DNA of 64,000 nucleotides from Acanthamoeba castellanii str. Neff (GCF_000313135.1 NW_004457297.1:155714-219713), one strand, 5' to 3'; counted from the stretch's first letter, positions 1 to 11,831 are shown. The notes: generated by a model from the letters alone, not told the origin. Translations and numbers: made by a program.

Positions 1-1964
1 GCACCGCTTTCATCTGACCCGCCAGAAGCGGTGAGCTGCCAGAGAGCAAGCGGCGGGCGGCGGGCGGGAATGAATGGGGAGCGAACGTACAGTAGAGGTC
101 GCGGAATGTGGCGAGCTGGTTTCGGAAGGGGTTGGTGTGGAGGGTGGGGAAGGAGGACGGAGTGGTGTGGATCGCGAGCCCCAGCAGCACGAACAGCGAC
201 AGTTGGCTCAGTGATCGCGTGGCCGCTGGTGTGGTGTCGTACGTGTGTCGTGTGTGCGTGTTGTGTGTTCAGAGTGTGCATGTGTGTGTCGTGTGGTGTG
301 TGTCGTGTGTCGTGTTCAGAGTGTGCATGTGTGCGTGTGGTGTGTGCAAGTGTGTGTTCATTCGTCGCACCCAGCTGCCGTAGATTGGGCCAAAGGTACG
401 TACCTTGGCCGGCGGTTGTTGTGCTGATGGAGTCACTCGATTGGCTGCTAAATAAAGAGGGCCAGCCCCACCGTGACAACAGGCCAGCTGCACGCAAGTA
501 CGCGAACGAGTCCCGTGCAATTGAGCGCTTGAATAATAATAAAATAATAACAATTTGAATAACAATAATAATAAGAATAAGAAGAATAATAAAATAAGAA
601 TAATAATAGGGATGTGGTGCGTGGAGTACATGAGGCTGATGTGGTGGCGAGGGTGGAGAGTCGTGGAGAGAGAAGGGCGGCAGACGCGGGAGCGGCCGGT
701 GCCGGCTGGGGCGCGCTGATGTAGTTCAGGAGCATGGCACGCGCGAATCTGTTGGCCCGTCGATACCGTAGACAGGCGTCGAGGAACGGATGGTCCTCCT
801 CCGTTGCTGCTGTAGAGCAGGGGAACAAGTGTTCAGCAACAACATGTGTTCTTTCTATTCGACAGCATTGACATCGGGCCATGAAGGGAATGCATGTGTG
901 TGTGTGCGCGCGCGCGCGCGCACCTGTGGTGAAGGACCGATACAGTCTCGTGGACATCAGCACCAAAAGCAGCTCTAGCGACTCCTTGTAGGTATCAAAG
1001 ATGTCGGGTCTATGTAGATAGCAAAGAAGTAGAAAACGCAAGAGGAGGTCATGAGGTGTTGATCAATGTCATGTTGAAGGAATGGGGGGGGGAGTGAGTC
1101 GCACCCCACTGGCTGCTGTGAGCAGTAGTCCATCAAGGCATGCACCAATAGAGCCGCTGTCTCCGCTTGGGCTGTGCCTGCAGTCCCTCAATTCGTGAAT
1201 AAACTGTTGCTTTTCGCGCTGCGCGCATTGCACACGACACGACACGACACGACACGACACGACACGACACGACACGACACGACACGACACGACACGACAC
1301 GACACGACACGACACGACACACACAATACAGCACGACACGCAACACGACCAACGATGAGAGGGGACAGCACGATGCACGTACCACGCTCAGCATCACTCT
1401 GAAGCTGTTCAAGCAATTGCCGGGCGTCGGTGGTTTCGATGAGGTGCTTGATGAACACCCGCACGAGGTAGAGAGCGTTGAGGAGCGTCGTCGGGTCTTC
1501 CTCCACCGGTGGCGGCGGGCCATCCGCAGCAGCCGCCGCCGTGGTCTCCGAGGTACCGCCACCGCCACCCGGTCCGGGCTCCTGTTGAAGCTGAAGCTTG
1601 CCCAGGAGTCGCACCGCATACCGGACCAACCGATGAAGGTTCTTCGTCTTGGCGTTGTTCTCTGCTGTGGGTACGAAAACAATACATTATTTTAGATTTA
1701 AAATTAAGTATGATTAAAACCCAATCTTCCATCAAGGGGGGAGAAGGGCAGTGAAGTACTCATGCGGAGGCACAGCGCGTGGGTGGCCTGTTCGACGTCG
1801 CTCTGGCGCAAGTGTGGTTTGGGGGGCAGCTGATGAATCGTGCGAAAAAGCCGCTGCCACGCCTCTTCGCCGGCTTTGCCATCGCCGGCAAACTCGACAT
1901 CGCTTGTGAGCAGCTCGAGCTCTTGCTCCAGGGCGGCAACCGCCGTCGAAGCACTCGCACCCAT
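1..1964 (-). CDS. DYM: Dymeclin (DYM), 5' part, runs off the window start
   Basis: Homologue of dymeclin, a Golgi-associated peripheral membrane protein needed for secretory trafficking. The start at 1964 gives MGASAS, a myristoylation-type N-terminus like the animal protein. Exons that join in phase: 1964-1760, 1661-1383, 1177-1105, 1009-924, 809-630; then a tentative small exon 447-404 (phase not certain), 225-91 and the edge of another at 13-1. Blocks that match the family in order: NALYLVRVFIKHLIE, then LVHALMDYC joined to PDIFDTYKESLELLLVLM, then ANRFARAMLLNYISAPQPAP (family LLYNFI..KPPP), then LSLFVLLGLAIHT and NPFRNQLATFRDL. The intron between 1382 and 1178 holds a pentamer repeat and the donor of exon 4 runs straight into a CG/CA tract. 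The C-terminal half lies outside the window. Family call is firm; exons below position 640 are less certain. Confidence 0.85.
1229..1322. repeat. (ACACG)n pentamer tandem repeat in a dymeclin intron
   Basis: About eighteen near-perfect copies of a 5-base unit (CGTGT in the sense of the host gene). It sits wholly inside the 1382-1178 intron, and the open frames through it on both strands are repeat artefacts. Confidence 0.95.
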
Positions 1965-2096
1965 CAACTCTTGTGCGCCACGCAATGCAAATGAGAAAAA
2001 AGGAAATAGGCTCGGAAAACAACTGAGAAAATGGCAGAATTCCCCGTTAGCAGCTACACGGGCCGCAACATGGTCGCCGGTGCAGGAGCCGGCTTG

Positions 2097-3963
2097 CTAG
2101 TCCTCGCCATAGGGGTTGGTCTTGAGGAAGTCGGCGTAGATCTCGGGCGCCTCGACACTGAGCTTCCCGCCAACTTTGGGGAGATGTACGGTTTCCAGCG
2201 CAGAAGGATTGTCCTGTCACACACACAAACACTGTCTCATGTTAACTACAAGGATGAGCCCAGATGCCCAATGGAGCACGGACCTTGTGCTGCTCGAGGG
2301 CTTCCACGTAGGCCTGCACGCTTCCAATAAAGCTGGGCGAGATCAGGTGCGAGGTCTGGCACTCATTATCGATCTGCACGATCATCCTGCCAATTCACCA
2401 ACCACATCAATCACACATATCACACATTAAGGGCGAGACAGCACAACAACCAGTCAGACACACCGGGGCCTGGGCCACCACCCATACCCCGATGAAAGGT
2501 CCAATGCGTTGTAGCAGAAATCATAGTCGATGGGACAGATCGGGATCCATCTCATTCTGGTATTGAGAGCGTGAGACGTGATATTACACTGCAGCAATCA
2601 AAGGAGTACTGGTGTGTCGCGTACCTGCGGAACAAGTGTGGGAAGAACTCACTGTAGTGGAACTCCTCGTCGATTTCGGCAAGGCTTGCGCAGTTGATGA
2701 ATCGGATCATGCCCGGGGCCTCACGCGGTACCCCATTGCTCCACTTGAAGAACGCCTCCAGTTCTAGAGCGTGACATGTCCACGTCAGCAGACCAAAGAT
2801 TCTGGTCCGTCTATTAAAACAATACAACAGGAAACAAAGGGAAGAGGTGCGGTGACCTGGAGGGAACCAGAGGCAAAACTTCTTTTTGACGGCGCTCAGC
2901 TCTTCGTCGGTAGCGGGCGTGAGCTTGGCCTTCAGGTCGGGCAGGCACGCCTCGATCCGCTCCAACAGACGCTCCATCTTAACTCTCGTGTCCACCTGCA
3001 GGGCCATTCGCCGAACGTTGTGCGTGTGGTGAGCATCAGACCACCTTCCGATCCCACAGCGACCGCGCACCTTTTCGATGGCCTTAACCACCTCATCAGG
3101 CAGCTCTGCGTTGTTGTGGTAGTCGACTTCTTCATCGACGATGATCTGGGCACACAGAGCAACGAGAGCGGCCGGCTGCACGCGGAGGCACGCCGAGTGC
3201 TGGAACAGTGACGCCAGTGCCGGATCGCCCTGGATGCCAACCCTCACCGATCGCGGTGTTGCACTACATTCATCAACATATTGTACCATGAGAGAGAGAG
3301 AGAGAGAAGTGTAGTGAATCCATCAACGCTCACCCGTGCGCTCAACGCGAGGTTCGTTCTTGCGAGCACGCACCAATCGGGTTCCAGGCCTTGGGCTTTC
3401 TGGGCGACCCGGGAACCGACCAACAGCAGAGCCTGCGCCGAGTTGAGCGCAGCCTCCCTGTGCCCGCTCTCATCGCCCGGCGCAGCCTCCTTCCCCGCCC
3501 GCAGCACTGCCCTCCAATCAGCACCACAGGAAAATAAAAATATTAAACAATATAGGAAAAATAAAATATAAACATGGATAAATATGTGTCGAAATAAAAC
3601 TAGCAATATCCTTTAGGTACCCGAGAGAATGGTATCGACAAGGGCTTGGGGGTGCCCGGTGGGTCCGGGTTCGCGCCCCTCCTTCTCGGGCTCGACGTGG
3701 TGCTGGAGGAAGAGGTCGCGCCACCTCTGCTCGGCGACCACCCCGTCCAAGTGGCCGGTCGTGTGATGCCGCTTCTTGTCGTTGTGCTGCGTCTCGTCAG
3801 CGCTGGAGGGGGCGGCGGGAGGAGGGAGGAGAGCCACGCGCAGGAGCTCGTCCAAGAGACTCCACACGAGGGTCATGCCCTCCCGGTCCAGCACAGACAC
3901 ACCGCGAACGCTCTTCGGAAACGCTGCCACCAGCACCTCGCGCAACTCCCCCGAGAGCTGCAT
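2097..3963 (-). CDS. Smi1/Knr4 family protein (SUKH-type domain)
   Basis: Starts MQLSGELREVLVAAFPKS at 3963 and ends NPYGED at 2097. About seven exons: 3963-3621, then pieces covering about 3510-3340, 3243-3135, 3003-2870, 2765-2635, 2545-2480, 2398-2285 and 2216-2097 (inner boundaries approximate). The middle and C-terminal half carries the Smi1/Knr4 pattern: a helical lead, LEAFFKWSNGVP (family 'fl..sNG'), then IPICPIDYDFCYNALDLSSG (family 'wlpia.d..d...lDls'), then SHLISPSFIGSVQAYVEAL. In yeast this family links cell-wall signalling and growth; in bacteria the same fold is found in immunity proteins. The role here is unknown. The first 120 residues have no match I recognise. It lies in tandem behind the next gene on the same strand and head-to-tail with dymeclin, with 130 bases between them. 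Confidence 0.75.
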
Positions 3964-4094
3964 CTTTGCTGTTGGTGGTGGTGGTGATAAGAAGAGCTCA
4001 ACTAAGATTCATTGGCCGGCTTCCGTCTTGTCGACCATTTTTTCAGGCCACGGGGCTGGGCGAAAACACCCCATTGCAGCTCGTGCTATTGAGC

Positions 4095-5500
4095 CTAGAG
4101 CTTGTTGATGACGAAGGCGGCCCGCTCGATGACGCCGGCCTCGAAGGGCTTGTTCTTGAGGACTTCGTTGGGGCCATAGAAACCCTTGCGGATGCTGGTC
4201 AGGGCGTACACCACGGTGCGTGGGCCAAGGAACGTCGCAGGGTCGCTCACGCTGTTACACCCGACCTTGAATCGACACACCACCGCCACACACACAATCG
4301 ACGTCAGCCGTGATAGCTTACAGCACCGTCGCATCGAATGTCAGCGCACCTGAGAGTAGTCGCCCATGATGATGCCAAGCTTGGCGGTGCCGGCGTTGAC
4401 CTTCTTGTGCTGCTGTCGAGAAGGAAGAGAATCACTGGACTCGTGGGTGGTGGTCACAGGCACGAGGAGTGTGAGGGGTGTGAACTGGGCTTCCTCCTTC
4501 ATGCCCTCGTAGATGCCCAAGTTGGCGCTGATCACATACAGATAGGAGTTAAACAAAACACCAATAGGCTTTAGGTCCGATGGGATGGAACACTGCCGCA
4601 CCTCGTCGCGCCATTGCCAAAGTGGCTGCGGAAGCCCTGTGCAGAGGCCCCTAAGGTGAGTACAAGTGATGTGGTAAGTGGATGCAGAATGCCGATAGGT
4701 ACGCAGATCGAGTCTCCGACGTAGGACTGGTGCGGGAAGGAGGCCTCGTCCATGAGTACGCTCGACTTGATCTCCCCGCCCACCACCACGCGATCGCCGA
4801 AGATGCAGTTGCCCCGAATCCGCGCGCCCGTTCGCACAACGCAGTTCTTGCCCATGATCGTCGGTCCGCACACCGACGCAAACGGGTCCACCACCGTGTC
4901 CTCTCCGATGTATACATCACCTGATTGGTGTATGTCATGCAACGAGCAACGCCACCGTCAGCAAGACATCAACACATCATCAGCATCAAACAACGAGGAG
5001 GTCGCTTACCTTGGCTGAGGTCGATGTGGCAGCCAAGCAGCCGCGCACCGGCTCCCACGTAGAGCCGACCACCAGGCCGACCGCATATGCTGCTGGGCTT
5101 CACCGTCACCGCCGTCGAGGCGACTGAGCCATCGCCACCAGCAGCAGCAGGGGCGGTCAAGACCACCAGAACGGCGTGACCGTTCCATCGTCACCACGGC
5201 GGCCGCTGGTGTTGTATCCAGGCATCGACGCAGGTGCTCGCCATCGACGTGCCATCGCTTGCCATCGATGGCACGGCCGCTCGCAACGATGCGGGCCACG
5301 GTGGTGTGGTTGTGCTGCGGGGAGGAGGCGAGGGTGGTGAACCAGTGGGTGAGGTAGGCCGGCAGACGCTGCAGGGCCTCGTGCACTGGACGGCTGTGGT
5401 CGAACAGGCCCGCATGAGCAAAGGGGTGGGACGCAAAGTCGAAGTAGAACCCCACCCTCAACCGAACTTCCACGCCTTCGTCGGTCCTCTGTCGTGCCAT
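4095..5500 (-). CDS. Sugar nucleotidyltransferase-like protein with left-handed beta-helix
   Basis: Start proposed at 5500 (MARQRTDEGVEVRLRVGF). Middle and C-terminal exons read as hexapeptide-type beta-helix: LYVGAGARLLGCHIDLSQ, YIGEDTVVDPFASVCGPTIM, GARIRGNCIFGDRVVVGGEI, SSVLMDEASFPHQSYVGDSI, KKVNAGTAKLGIIMGDYSQ, FLGPRTVVYALTSIRKGFYG and a tail ending in FVINKL at 4095. This is the C-terminal half typical of GlmU-like and glucose-1-phosphate thymidylyltransferase-like proteins; the N-terminal catalytic Rossmann half is absent, so enzymatic activity is doubtful. The exon before 5165 changes frame with no splice site in view, so either a base error or a short disabling indel lies near 5165-5190. 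It is divergent from the zinc-finger gene, with about 140 bases between starts. Confidence 0.65.
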
Positions 5501-5641
5501 CTTTTGTTTGTTGTTTTTTTTTGTTATTTTTGTATATTGGAAATTTCACAGCAGAGAAAAATGCAGGAATATTCGAGCAGGAAAATAAACATAAAAGCCT
5601 TGCTTGCCTTGACTCGGTTGATTGAAACCGCCCGAGGGAGC

Positions 5642-8600
5642 ATGAAGACGCTGTTGCCGCCACCGCCTCGGTTGCAGGCGCCGCCCCTCGCTACGTCTTC
5701 TCGACCACAGATTGTACGCACCGTCTCTTTCCCTCCTCCGCCCCCGCTCATCTCCGCTCCGCCGGCATCTTCATCGTCTGCACCTCCCTCCACCGCCTCT
5801 GCCGCCAGTAGTCGGCGCATAGTTTTTCCTCCTGCCCCGCCCCACATCAACCCCGCCTCATCTCCTGCCGCGACTGCTACCGCCTCATCTTCGCGGGCCG
5901 TGGCTCGGCCGCCTCTCCCCGTGGCGAGCACGAGTACTACTAGTCCCCTCCCAGCAGGCCCTTCTTGCCCTCCTCCGCGAACTGCGTGGCCACCGCCACC
6001 ACCGCGCCTCTCGCCTGCCGGAGTGCCGCCGGCAACCACCGCCACCACCAGCGCCGCGAGGAATGGAGGAGCCAGCCCGACATCAACAACCACTACAACG
6101 ACCAGCACGACCACCTTAACGCCAACACCACCTGGCGGAGGAGGAGGACAGCCACGACCAGCGTGGCCACCTGCGCCACCGCGACTCACCACCGCTGGCA
6201 CGGCCTCAGGGACGCGCGCACCTGCGCCAAGTCCAAGTAGACCATCCACCACCTCGACGACGGCGACGACGGCCAGAGCGTCACGCGCCGCTAGCCAGGC
6301 GGCCGCATCGCGTAATAGTGCGTCGACGAAGACGACGGCTCCAACTCCAACACCAACACCAACGCGCCTGACAGCGTGGCCGCCAGCGCCGCCGCGCCTG
6401 ACCTCTGCGAGTGCGGCATCACCGCCGGCGGCGGCAACAGGGACCACAACCATGTCAGCGTCAAGGGCGAGCAGCAGCGAGGTGGCGGTGGTGGTGGAGC
6501 AGCGGGCACAACGAGCGGCACCGTGGCCGCCAGCGCCGCCGCGCTTGTCCCAGGCACCGGCGCCTTCGTCGCCAGCGGTCGATAGAGAGAAGAGCCCGCC
6601 GGCCTGGCCACCGGCACCGCCCCGCCTTCGGGCCGAAAGCGACGCCCAGCGGGCAGCCACCACCACCCCGCCGGTGCCTGAGCGGGGAGGAGTGGCCTGG
6701 CCACCAGCGCCACCGCGCCTGTCGACAGCGGAGAGGACCGACGACACCCTAAAGCCGGCACCGGGGGACGTGAACGGCGAGCCGGCTCAGCAGACCAAGA
6801 GGTCCACAGCGTGGCCTCCGCCGCCGCCGCGCATCCAAGGGAGCGAGGCGTTGGCACCACCCGCGGCGGCGGCGCGCAGCACAACCGAGAGAGTGACGGG
6901 TGTGCGTAGATTGCATTGGAGCCCACCGGCACCACCGCGCCTTCCCACTTCGCCCACACCACCTTCCGCCGCTCCAGCGCCTCCTCCGCAGCAGCGAGGC
7001 CGCGTTTCCTCGCCGTATGTCGGCCTTTTGCTTCCACGACCGCCACCGCTTCCGACCAGCACTGCGCCAGCGTCCGACAGCAGCACGGCAGCCACGGCCA
7101 CTCCGGCGGCTGTCAAGCCATCATCGACATGGCCGCCGCCTCCGCCTCGAATCCAAGTCGACGTCATGTCTCAGCCTCGAGCGGTGGACGCCGCGGTGAA
7201 GAAGGCGTGGCCGCCGCGGCCAACCCTGCTTCACAATATCGACGCGACCACCGGCACCGCCGCCACTGAGCCTTCACCGACCTCGGCTGAGGTGCAGGTC
7301 TCGGCCTCAGCCGAAAAGCCGACGTGGCCGCCTCGACCTCCGCGCCTGCCAGCCGCGGGGTCACCAGTCGCTCCACCCGCCTCATCGGTCGCCGGATCGC
7401 CGGCTCCGCCGCCTGGCCAGCTGCAACACGATGCCATGGAGATCGGCGACGATCACGACCACGACCACGACCAGCTGTCCGGGCTGCCGGCCTACGAGCG
7501 CAAACGACTACGCAACAAGAGCAAGCGGGAGGCCAAGCGCAAACGCGAGGCCGAGCGCAAGGAGCGCGAGCGGCACGCCCGGTCCGAGGCCAAGCGACAG
7601 AAGAGCCAGCAGGAGCGTGCCCAGAGAAAGCGCGAGCGAATGCAGGCCGAGGCCGAGACGCGGCAGCAGATCGAGGCCGAAGCCGAGCGTCAGCGCATCG
7701 AAGAGGCCGAGCGCCTGCGCGCCGATGAGGAGCGCGCGCGGCCGCTTCTAAGACTCGTACACGCCCTCGACTCCGGCGACGACATCAGCGGCGGACTCCT
7801 GCCAACCCCCACGGCGACGGCGCCCAAGCGCAAGCTGGACCAAATGGCCGGTGGCGACGGCGGCAACGGCGGAGAAGGCGAAGAACAGCGTAAGCGGCGG
7901 CGGCGGCGTTCGGGGTCAAATGCCGGGGGCGGCAGGCGCGAGCAGCAGCGGCGCGAGAGGGAGGAGAAGAGGCAGCGCGACGCGCGCAGACGCGCCGAGA
8001 AGCCCAAGGCGGTGTGCAAGTTCTTCCTCAACGGCACCTGCAAGCGGGACGAGTGCGTGTTTTCGCACGACGCCGTGCCCATCAAGAAAACCGAACTCTG
8101 TCGCTTCTTCAGGACCGGTACGTTCGTGCGTGCGTGTGCGGTGCGTGCGTGCGTGTGCGGTTGTGCGTGTGCGATGATGATTAATTTTCCTGTGTCGCGT
8201 TGTGTCAGGTATGTGCTTGAAGGGCGACGACTGTCTGTTCTCGCACGACCTGAAGGCGGTGCCGTGCAAGTTCTTCTACCTGTACGCCAAGTGCCAGCAC
8301 ACCGACGCCGAGTGCCGATTCTCGCACAGCGTCGGCCGCGAGGAGGCCCTCGCCCACTTTGAGCGGGAGACGGCCGAGAAGGAGGAGGAGGAGCGCAAGC
8401 GGCGGGAGAAGGAGGAGGCCGAGGCCCTGGGCATCGTCCTGCCCACCACCACTACGGCCGGCGGCAGCGACGAGCCGAGCTCCGCGGAGGCCATCCTCCC
8501 CTTCGGCATCTCGTTCGTGCGCACCGACGACCCAGCCCACGCGGCAGTCGAGGCTGCAGTCGTCGGAGCTGAAGATAAGGATGAGGAGGATGATGAAGGC

Positions 8601-8780
8601 GATGACTACGAGGGAACGGACTCGAGAGACGAAGAAGATGACGATGACGAAGACGAAGACGAAGAGGAAGTGCTCCTCCCCTTTGGGCTCTCGGCGTCAT
8701 CGTTCGCGCGACCGACCCACGACAGCGCAGCGAGCGGAGTCGATGAACTCGACGGCTCCTTCCCTGCCTACGCCCCGTGA
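5642..8780 (+). CDS. Proline-rich triple CCCH zinc-finger protein (ZC3H4/6/8-like fingers)
   Basis: Two exons, 5642-8117 and 8209-8780, joining in phase to 1015 residues. Start chosen at 5642 because the upstream in-frame ATG at 5561 lies in AT-rich sequence that looks like leader. Residues about 110-565 are low complexity Ser/Thr/Pro/Ala with roughly a dozen copies of WPPxPPR[LI]. Residues about 610-705 are a Lys/Arg/Glu-rich helix. Three CCCH fingers follow: CKFFLNGTCKRDECVFSH, CRFFRTGMCLKGDDCLFSH and CKFFYLYAKCQHTDAECRFSH; the second is split by the intron. Closely spaced fingers in this order match the ZC3H4/6/8 group, which binds nascent RNA. The C-terminus is acidic (Asp/Glu runs at 8570-8670). 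An RNA-processing or transcription-restriction role is inference. A long open frame on the opposite strand at 5524-6747 is a shadow of the GC-rich repeats. Confidence 0.85.
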
Positions 8781-8943
8781 GCGAGTGCAACGCCGAGTGG
8801 GCCAAAATGGGAAGATCCGGCCTTCTGCAGCGCTCTTCCTGTTGGTCCTGGATTGGCCATCCATAAAATCCGCGGACCACTAGGAAACTTTACACCATAA
8901 CAGTCTGCGCCAGCTTTACTCCGCGTAGGCAAAGAGGAAGATC

Positions 8944-9312
8944 ATGCAAGCAGTAAGGTCTTGGCGTGGAACGGTGGTGGCCATGTTGGTGATGGTGATG
9001 GTGCTGGCGTTCCTCTTGACAGCGGCGAGTGCCAACATCGCGGATGGGTGGTACAAAGTCGGCCCTGCGCGGGTGCAGCATCGTGGGCAAGTGGCGTTCG
9101 TTCGATACCAGCGAGCATAACATGACCATGACCTTTGTGGCCGATGGGACCTACCTGTCCAACGTCGAGAGCAAGTCCTTCCCGTGTCATGGCCGAAACC
9201 GGTGTATGGAGCCAGTGGCCGATCCCATTGTCATTGTTCCGCCGATGGAGACATGCAGTACACGGCCGAATCAATCATGTGCGGCGGCCAGATAAAGGAG
9301 AAGATGGAACAC
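8944..9312 (+). CDS. Small secreted protein, lipocalin-like, frame broken
   Basis: The ATG at 8944 opens a clear signal peptide (MLVMVMVLAFLLTAASA, residues 14-30). Downstream the coding sense continues in two other frames: IVGKWRSFDTSEHNMTMTF with FVADGTYLSN, then MQYTAESIMCGGQIKEKMEH. The pattern 'G.W.......tf..DGty' is that of lipocalin-like beta-barrels. The two frame changes, near 9045 and 9215, have no plausible intron: the only GT...AG candidate at the first is 31 bases. A strong donor (GTAAGTAAG) follows 9312, so a last exon may be missing. It may be a decaying gene, or the sequence may contain base errors. Function not assigned. Confidence 0.4.
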
Positions 9313-9417
9313 GTAAGTAAGATAAGCTCGAATCCCGAGTGGATGGTCTTTTGCTTGCGCTTGCGTGCCTTTGGGCGATGAGTGCCCGATGATGGAAAAA
9401 GCAACCCTCAGCTGGAT

Positions 9418-9964
9418 CTAGTTGTACTTAGGTGTGAAAAAGTCGCATACAAAGAGGAAGTTGAAGTTTTCGGCGAAGCCTTGGATGGTGCAGGTGCCCG
9501 AGGCGCCACGGAAGGCACCAGCCCCACCTACGACGGCCATGGGCTGAGCTCCGTTCTCCAAGTCAATGAACACGGCCCCGAGTAGCATCACTTGATCAGC
9601 CCCGTCGTTGAAGAGTGGACAGTGTTGCACAAGTTGTAAAGAGGGCCGGTGTTGTTGACGGCCGGTGTCCAGGTGCACAGGCCAACGTCGAAGCCAACCA
9701 CGCGGGACTCGGCCTCGTCCCACAACAGGTTGGCCCCCCGTCTGTGAAAACAAAATCAGGTCCAGGAAGGACAAGAGTTCGTCCACTCATACCGTTCTGG
9801 AGAGGCGCGGTGCCATAGAAGAGAGCGTTGGGAGTAAGCACGTCAGTAGTAGAGACCTCAAAAAACCGTGTATTGGTGATGAATCCAGTCCCTGTCCTGT
9901 GGCACCTCGCGGTGGCCAGGAGGCCTAGAATCACTAGAGCAAAGAGCACGATGTGAAGCTTCAT
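9418..9964 (-). CDS. Small secreted protein, dirigent/allene-oxide-cyclase-like barrel
   Basis: Starts MKLHIVLFALVILGLLATARC, a signal peptide, at 9964. The first exon ends near 9790 (donor GTATGAG). The second exon carries GANLLWDEAESRVVGFDVG and LCTW in one frame, then VMLLGAVFIDLENGAQPMAV and GGAGAFRGASGTC in another, ending CDFFTPKYN at 9418. 'AvvGGaGaFrgAsGtc' is the hallmark of the dirigent-like beta-barrel family. The frame change is near 9620 with no intron in view. It is convergent with the lipocalin-like gene and both encode small exported proteins, so a shared extracellular role is possible but unproven. Confidence 0.5.
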
Positions 9965-10106
9965 CTGGGCTGTGGAGTGTCAAGTAAGAACTGGCTTAGC
10001 GGAGTTCTTGTTATAAGCTCCCTCCTTAGTATAGGTACGGATACATGGCCGTCAGCTTCTCGAGTCAACCACTCTCATGTATTGCGCTAAAGAATCACGC
10101 TCTTCC

Positions 10107-10555
10107 CTACAACTTGGCAGGTGCGGGCGCGGTGGCGCTAGCAACGTTGGTGGTGGGAGTCCCCCTGGTGCCCCAGCGACTGGAGTGCCAGGACTTGGCG
10201 CCCCTCTCGACCGCTTGCTTGGCCTCGTCGATGTGGGTGTGCACAAAGGCGACCGAGAGCGAGCAGTTGTGGCTGAACTTCCACAGGGGCTGGTCGAGGT
10301 CGCTCTCGGAGAAGGCGAAGCCGTAGTCGTCAGTCATGCGCGACTGCTGCAGCTCACGCCCGAAGTGGCTCGGTAGCTCGCGCAGGGTGGTCGCCTTGGC
10401 CAGAAGCACCCGCCGACGGTCGTTGGTCGCGTAGCCGTGGACAGTCATGAAGACATGTACGCCGTGCTCGCACGTCGCCTCCTCCTCTTGGGACTTCCCC
10501 ACCCCGGACGACTTTCGCTCGGGGAAGATGGGAGAAGCTTACCGACCACCTCCAT
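10107..10555 (-). CDS. Small protein of unknown function
   Basis: Two exons that join in phase: 10555-10543 (MEVV plus one base, donor GTAAGC) and 10486-10107, giving 130 residues. I do not recognise it. The central part, HVFMTVHGYATNDRRRVLLA followed by LWKFSHNCSLSVAF, could be a small beta-grasp fold, but this is a guess. The C-terminal 40 residues are Thr/Ala/Pro-rich. Its start codon is only 42 bases from the left end of the Tc1/mariner element, so that insertion probably lies in its promoter. Confidence 0.5.
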
Positions 10556-10598
10556 ACTCAATCTAGTGCGAGCGATTGTGGGTTTGCTGTCGTCATTA

Positions 10599-10628
10599 TT
10601 CCTGTTCTACGCAAACCGTAAACATGAC
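10599..10628 (+). repeat. Left terminal inverted repeat of the Tc1/mariner element
   Basis: Begins TTCCTGTTCTACGCAAAC directly after a TA dinucleotide and pairs with 12909-12938 at 28 of 30 positions. Similarity ends abruptly after 30 bases. Confidence 0.85.
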
Positions 10629-10816
10629 TTGGTTGCGCCCTAAGTGAAATAAAACTTAGTAAAAAAATTTACCTTGCCCCCCCCAGCAAGTTCTGCTCCT
10701 TGACCACCAAACAACTTAGTATTTCGCCAGCTGATGGAAAGACGCATCCACAAAGGTCGGCAGCTGAAGAAGGTCAATTCTGGGCTGTGGCGGCGTGTGG
10801 GTGTTGGGAGCCCCTG

Positions 10817-11831
10817 ATGTGGAAAGCAATTGCAAGCAAGATGGCCAGCCACCCAACTTGGACACAGAGAGAGATTGCACAGAGTCTGGCTGTATCAGCA
10901 TCACTTGTGAACTGGGTGAAGCAGTGGCTTGCAAAGGGAGAGGAAGGACCACAGCAGCATGGGAAGGGGGAGAAGAGATGATTTCCAGCTGAGAATGTGC
11001 AGGTGATGGTACAGCTTCTCAAGGTCGAGGAGTGGGGCCACACCTACACCATTCAAGATGTTCAGCAAGTGTTCAAGGAGGACTTTGGCCAGACCTGGGC
11101 GACAAGTACCCTAAATTGACATCTTGGGAAGGAGTACTTGCGCCAGAAAGTGATTTTTGAGGACCCAAGGAAATGGATGATGGCAAACTGCCAACTCATT
11201 GAAGATTTCCTATGCTGGCGCATGGAGCAACCAGTGGTGAAGCACTATCAAGTGAAGGTCATCCCAGCATGTCATTTTTGATGCAATGTATTTAAAGATT
11301 AATCTGACATTTTATGGTCTAGGTCTTTGATGAGGCGCATGTGGATCATACCCACCTTGGGAATTTGATAATCTGGTCCCAGCAAGGTCAACGCCCCCTT
11401 CTAGAGCACTACCACCGCAACATCGTTGTTGAATCCTGGACAATCACTGTCCTCACCATCCTTGACTTGGCATTTCTGCTTGTGTACTTGCTCACCCCCC
11501 ACTCAAGCAATGGTGAGAAATTTATTTCTTTTTTGGTTGATTGTATCCCTTTTATTTTCTCTGGCGACGTTGTTCTGGGCGACAACTGCTCCTTTCATCA
11601 GCGGGGCTGGCCAGTAGCCTCATCTCAGCTATGGGGGGTGAGTACAAGCTCCTCCCTAAGTACTGCCCTGAATTCAGTCCCACTGAGAAAGTTTCAGTTT
11701 TTTTAAAGGCACATCTTTGCAATTCATTCAATGTTCAGGACAATTTATTCCTTGCAATTGTGACCATCCTCAATAAAATCACCCTACTGACAATGACTGC
11801 ATGGTATCAGTTGTGTGGGTGGTTACATTAG
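10817..11831 (+). pseudogene. IS630/Tc1-mariner-like transposase, degenerate
   Basis: The N-terminus is a helix-turn-helix: WTQREIAQSLAVSASLVNWV. The DDE core can be followed: first Asp in VFDEAHVDHTHLG (about 11330), second Asp in VVLGDNCSFH (11581), third position Glu in CPEFSPTEK (about 11685), with RQ-type context IIWSQQGQRPL as in IS630. The frame is interrupted by TGA codons at about 10979 and 11117. A 60-70 base stretch near 11264-11325 begins GTCATC and ends TCTAG and could be an intron or decay, and the frame changes again between the second Asp and the Glu. All three catalytic residues are still present, so decay is recent or the gene is spliced. Confidence 0.75.

Noticed and set aside
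31..558. Cys/Val-rich open frames at the left edge on the + strand
   Set aside because: They read through GT/CA-rich introns of dymeclin, which is firmly on the - strand.
5524..6747. A 407-codon open frame on the - strand opposite the zinc-finger gene
   Set aside because: It is the Gly/Ala/Val shadow of the Pro/Ala-rich repeats; fingers and splice phase support the + strand.
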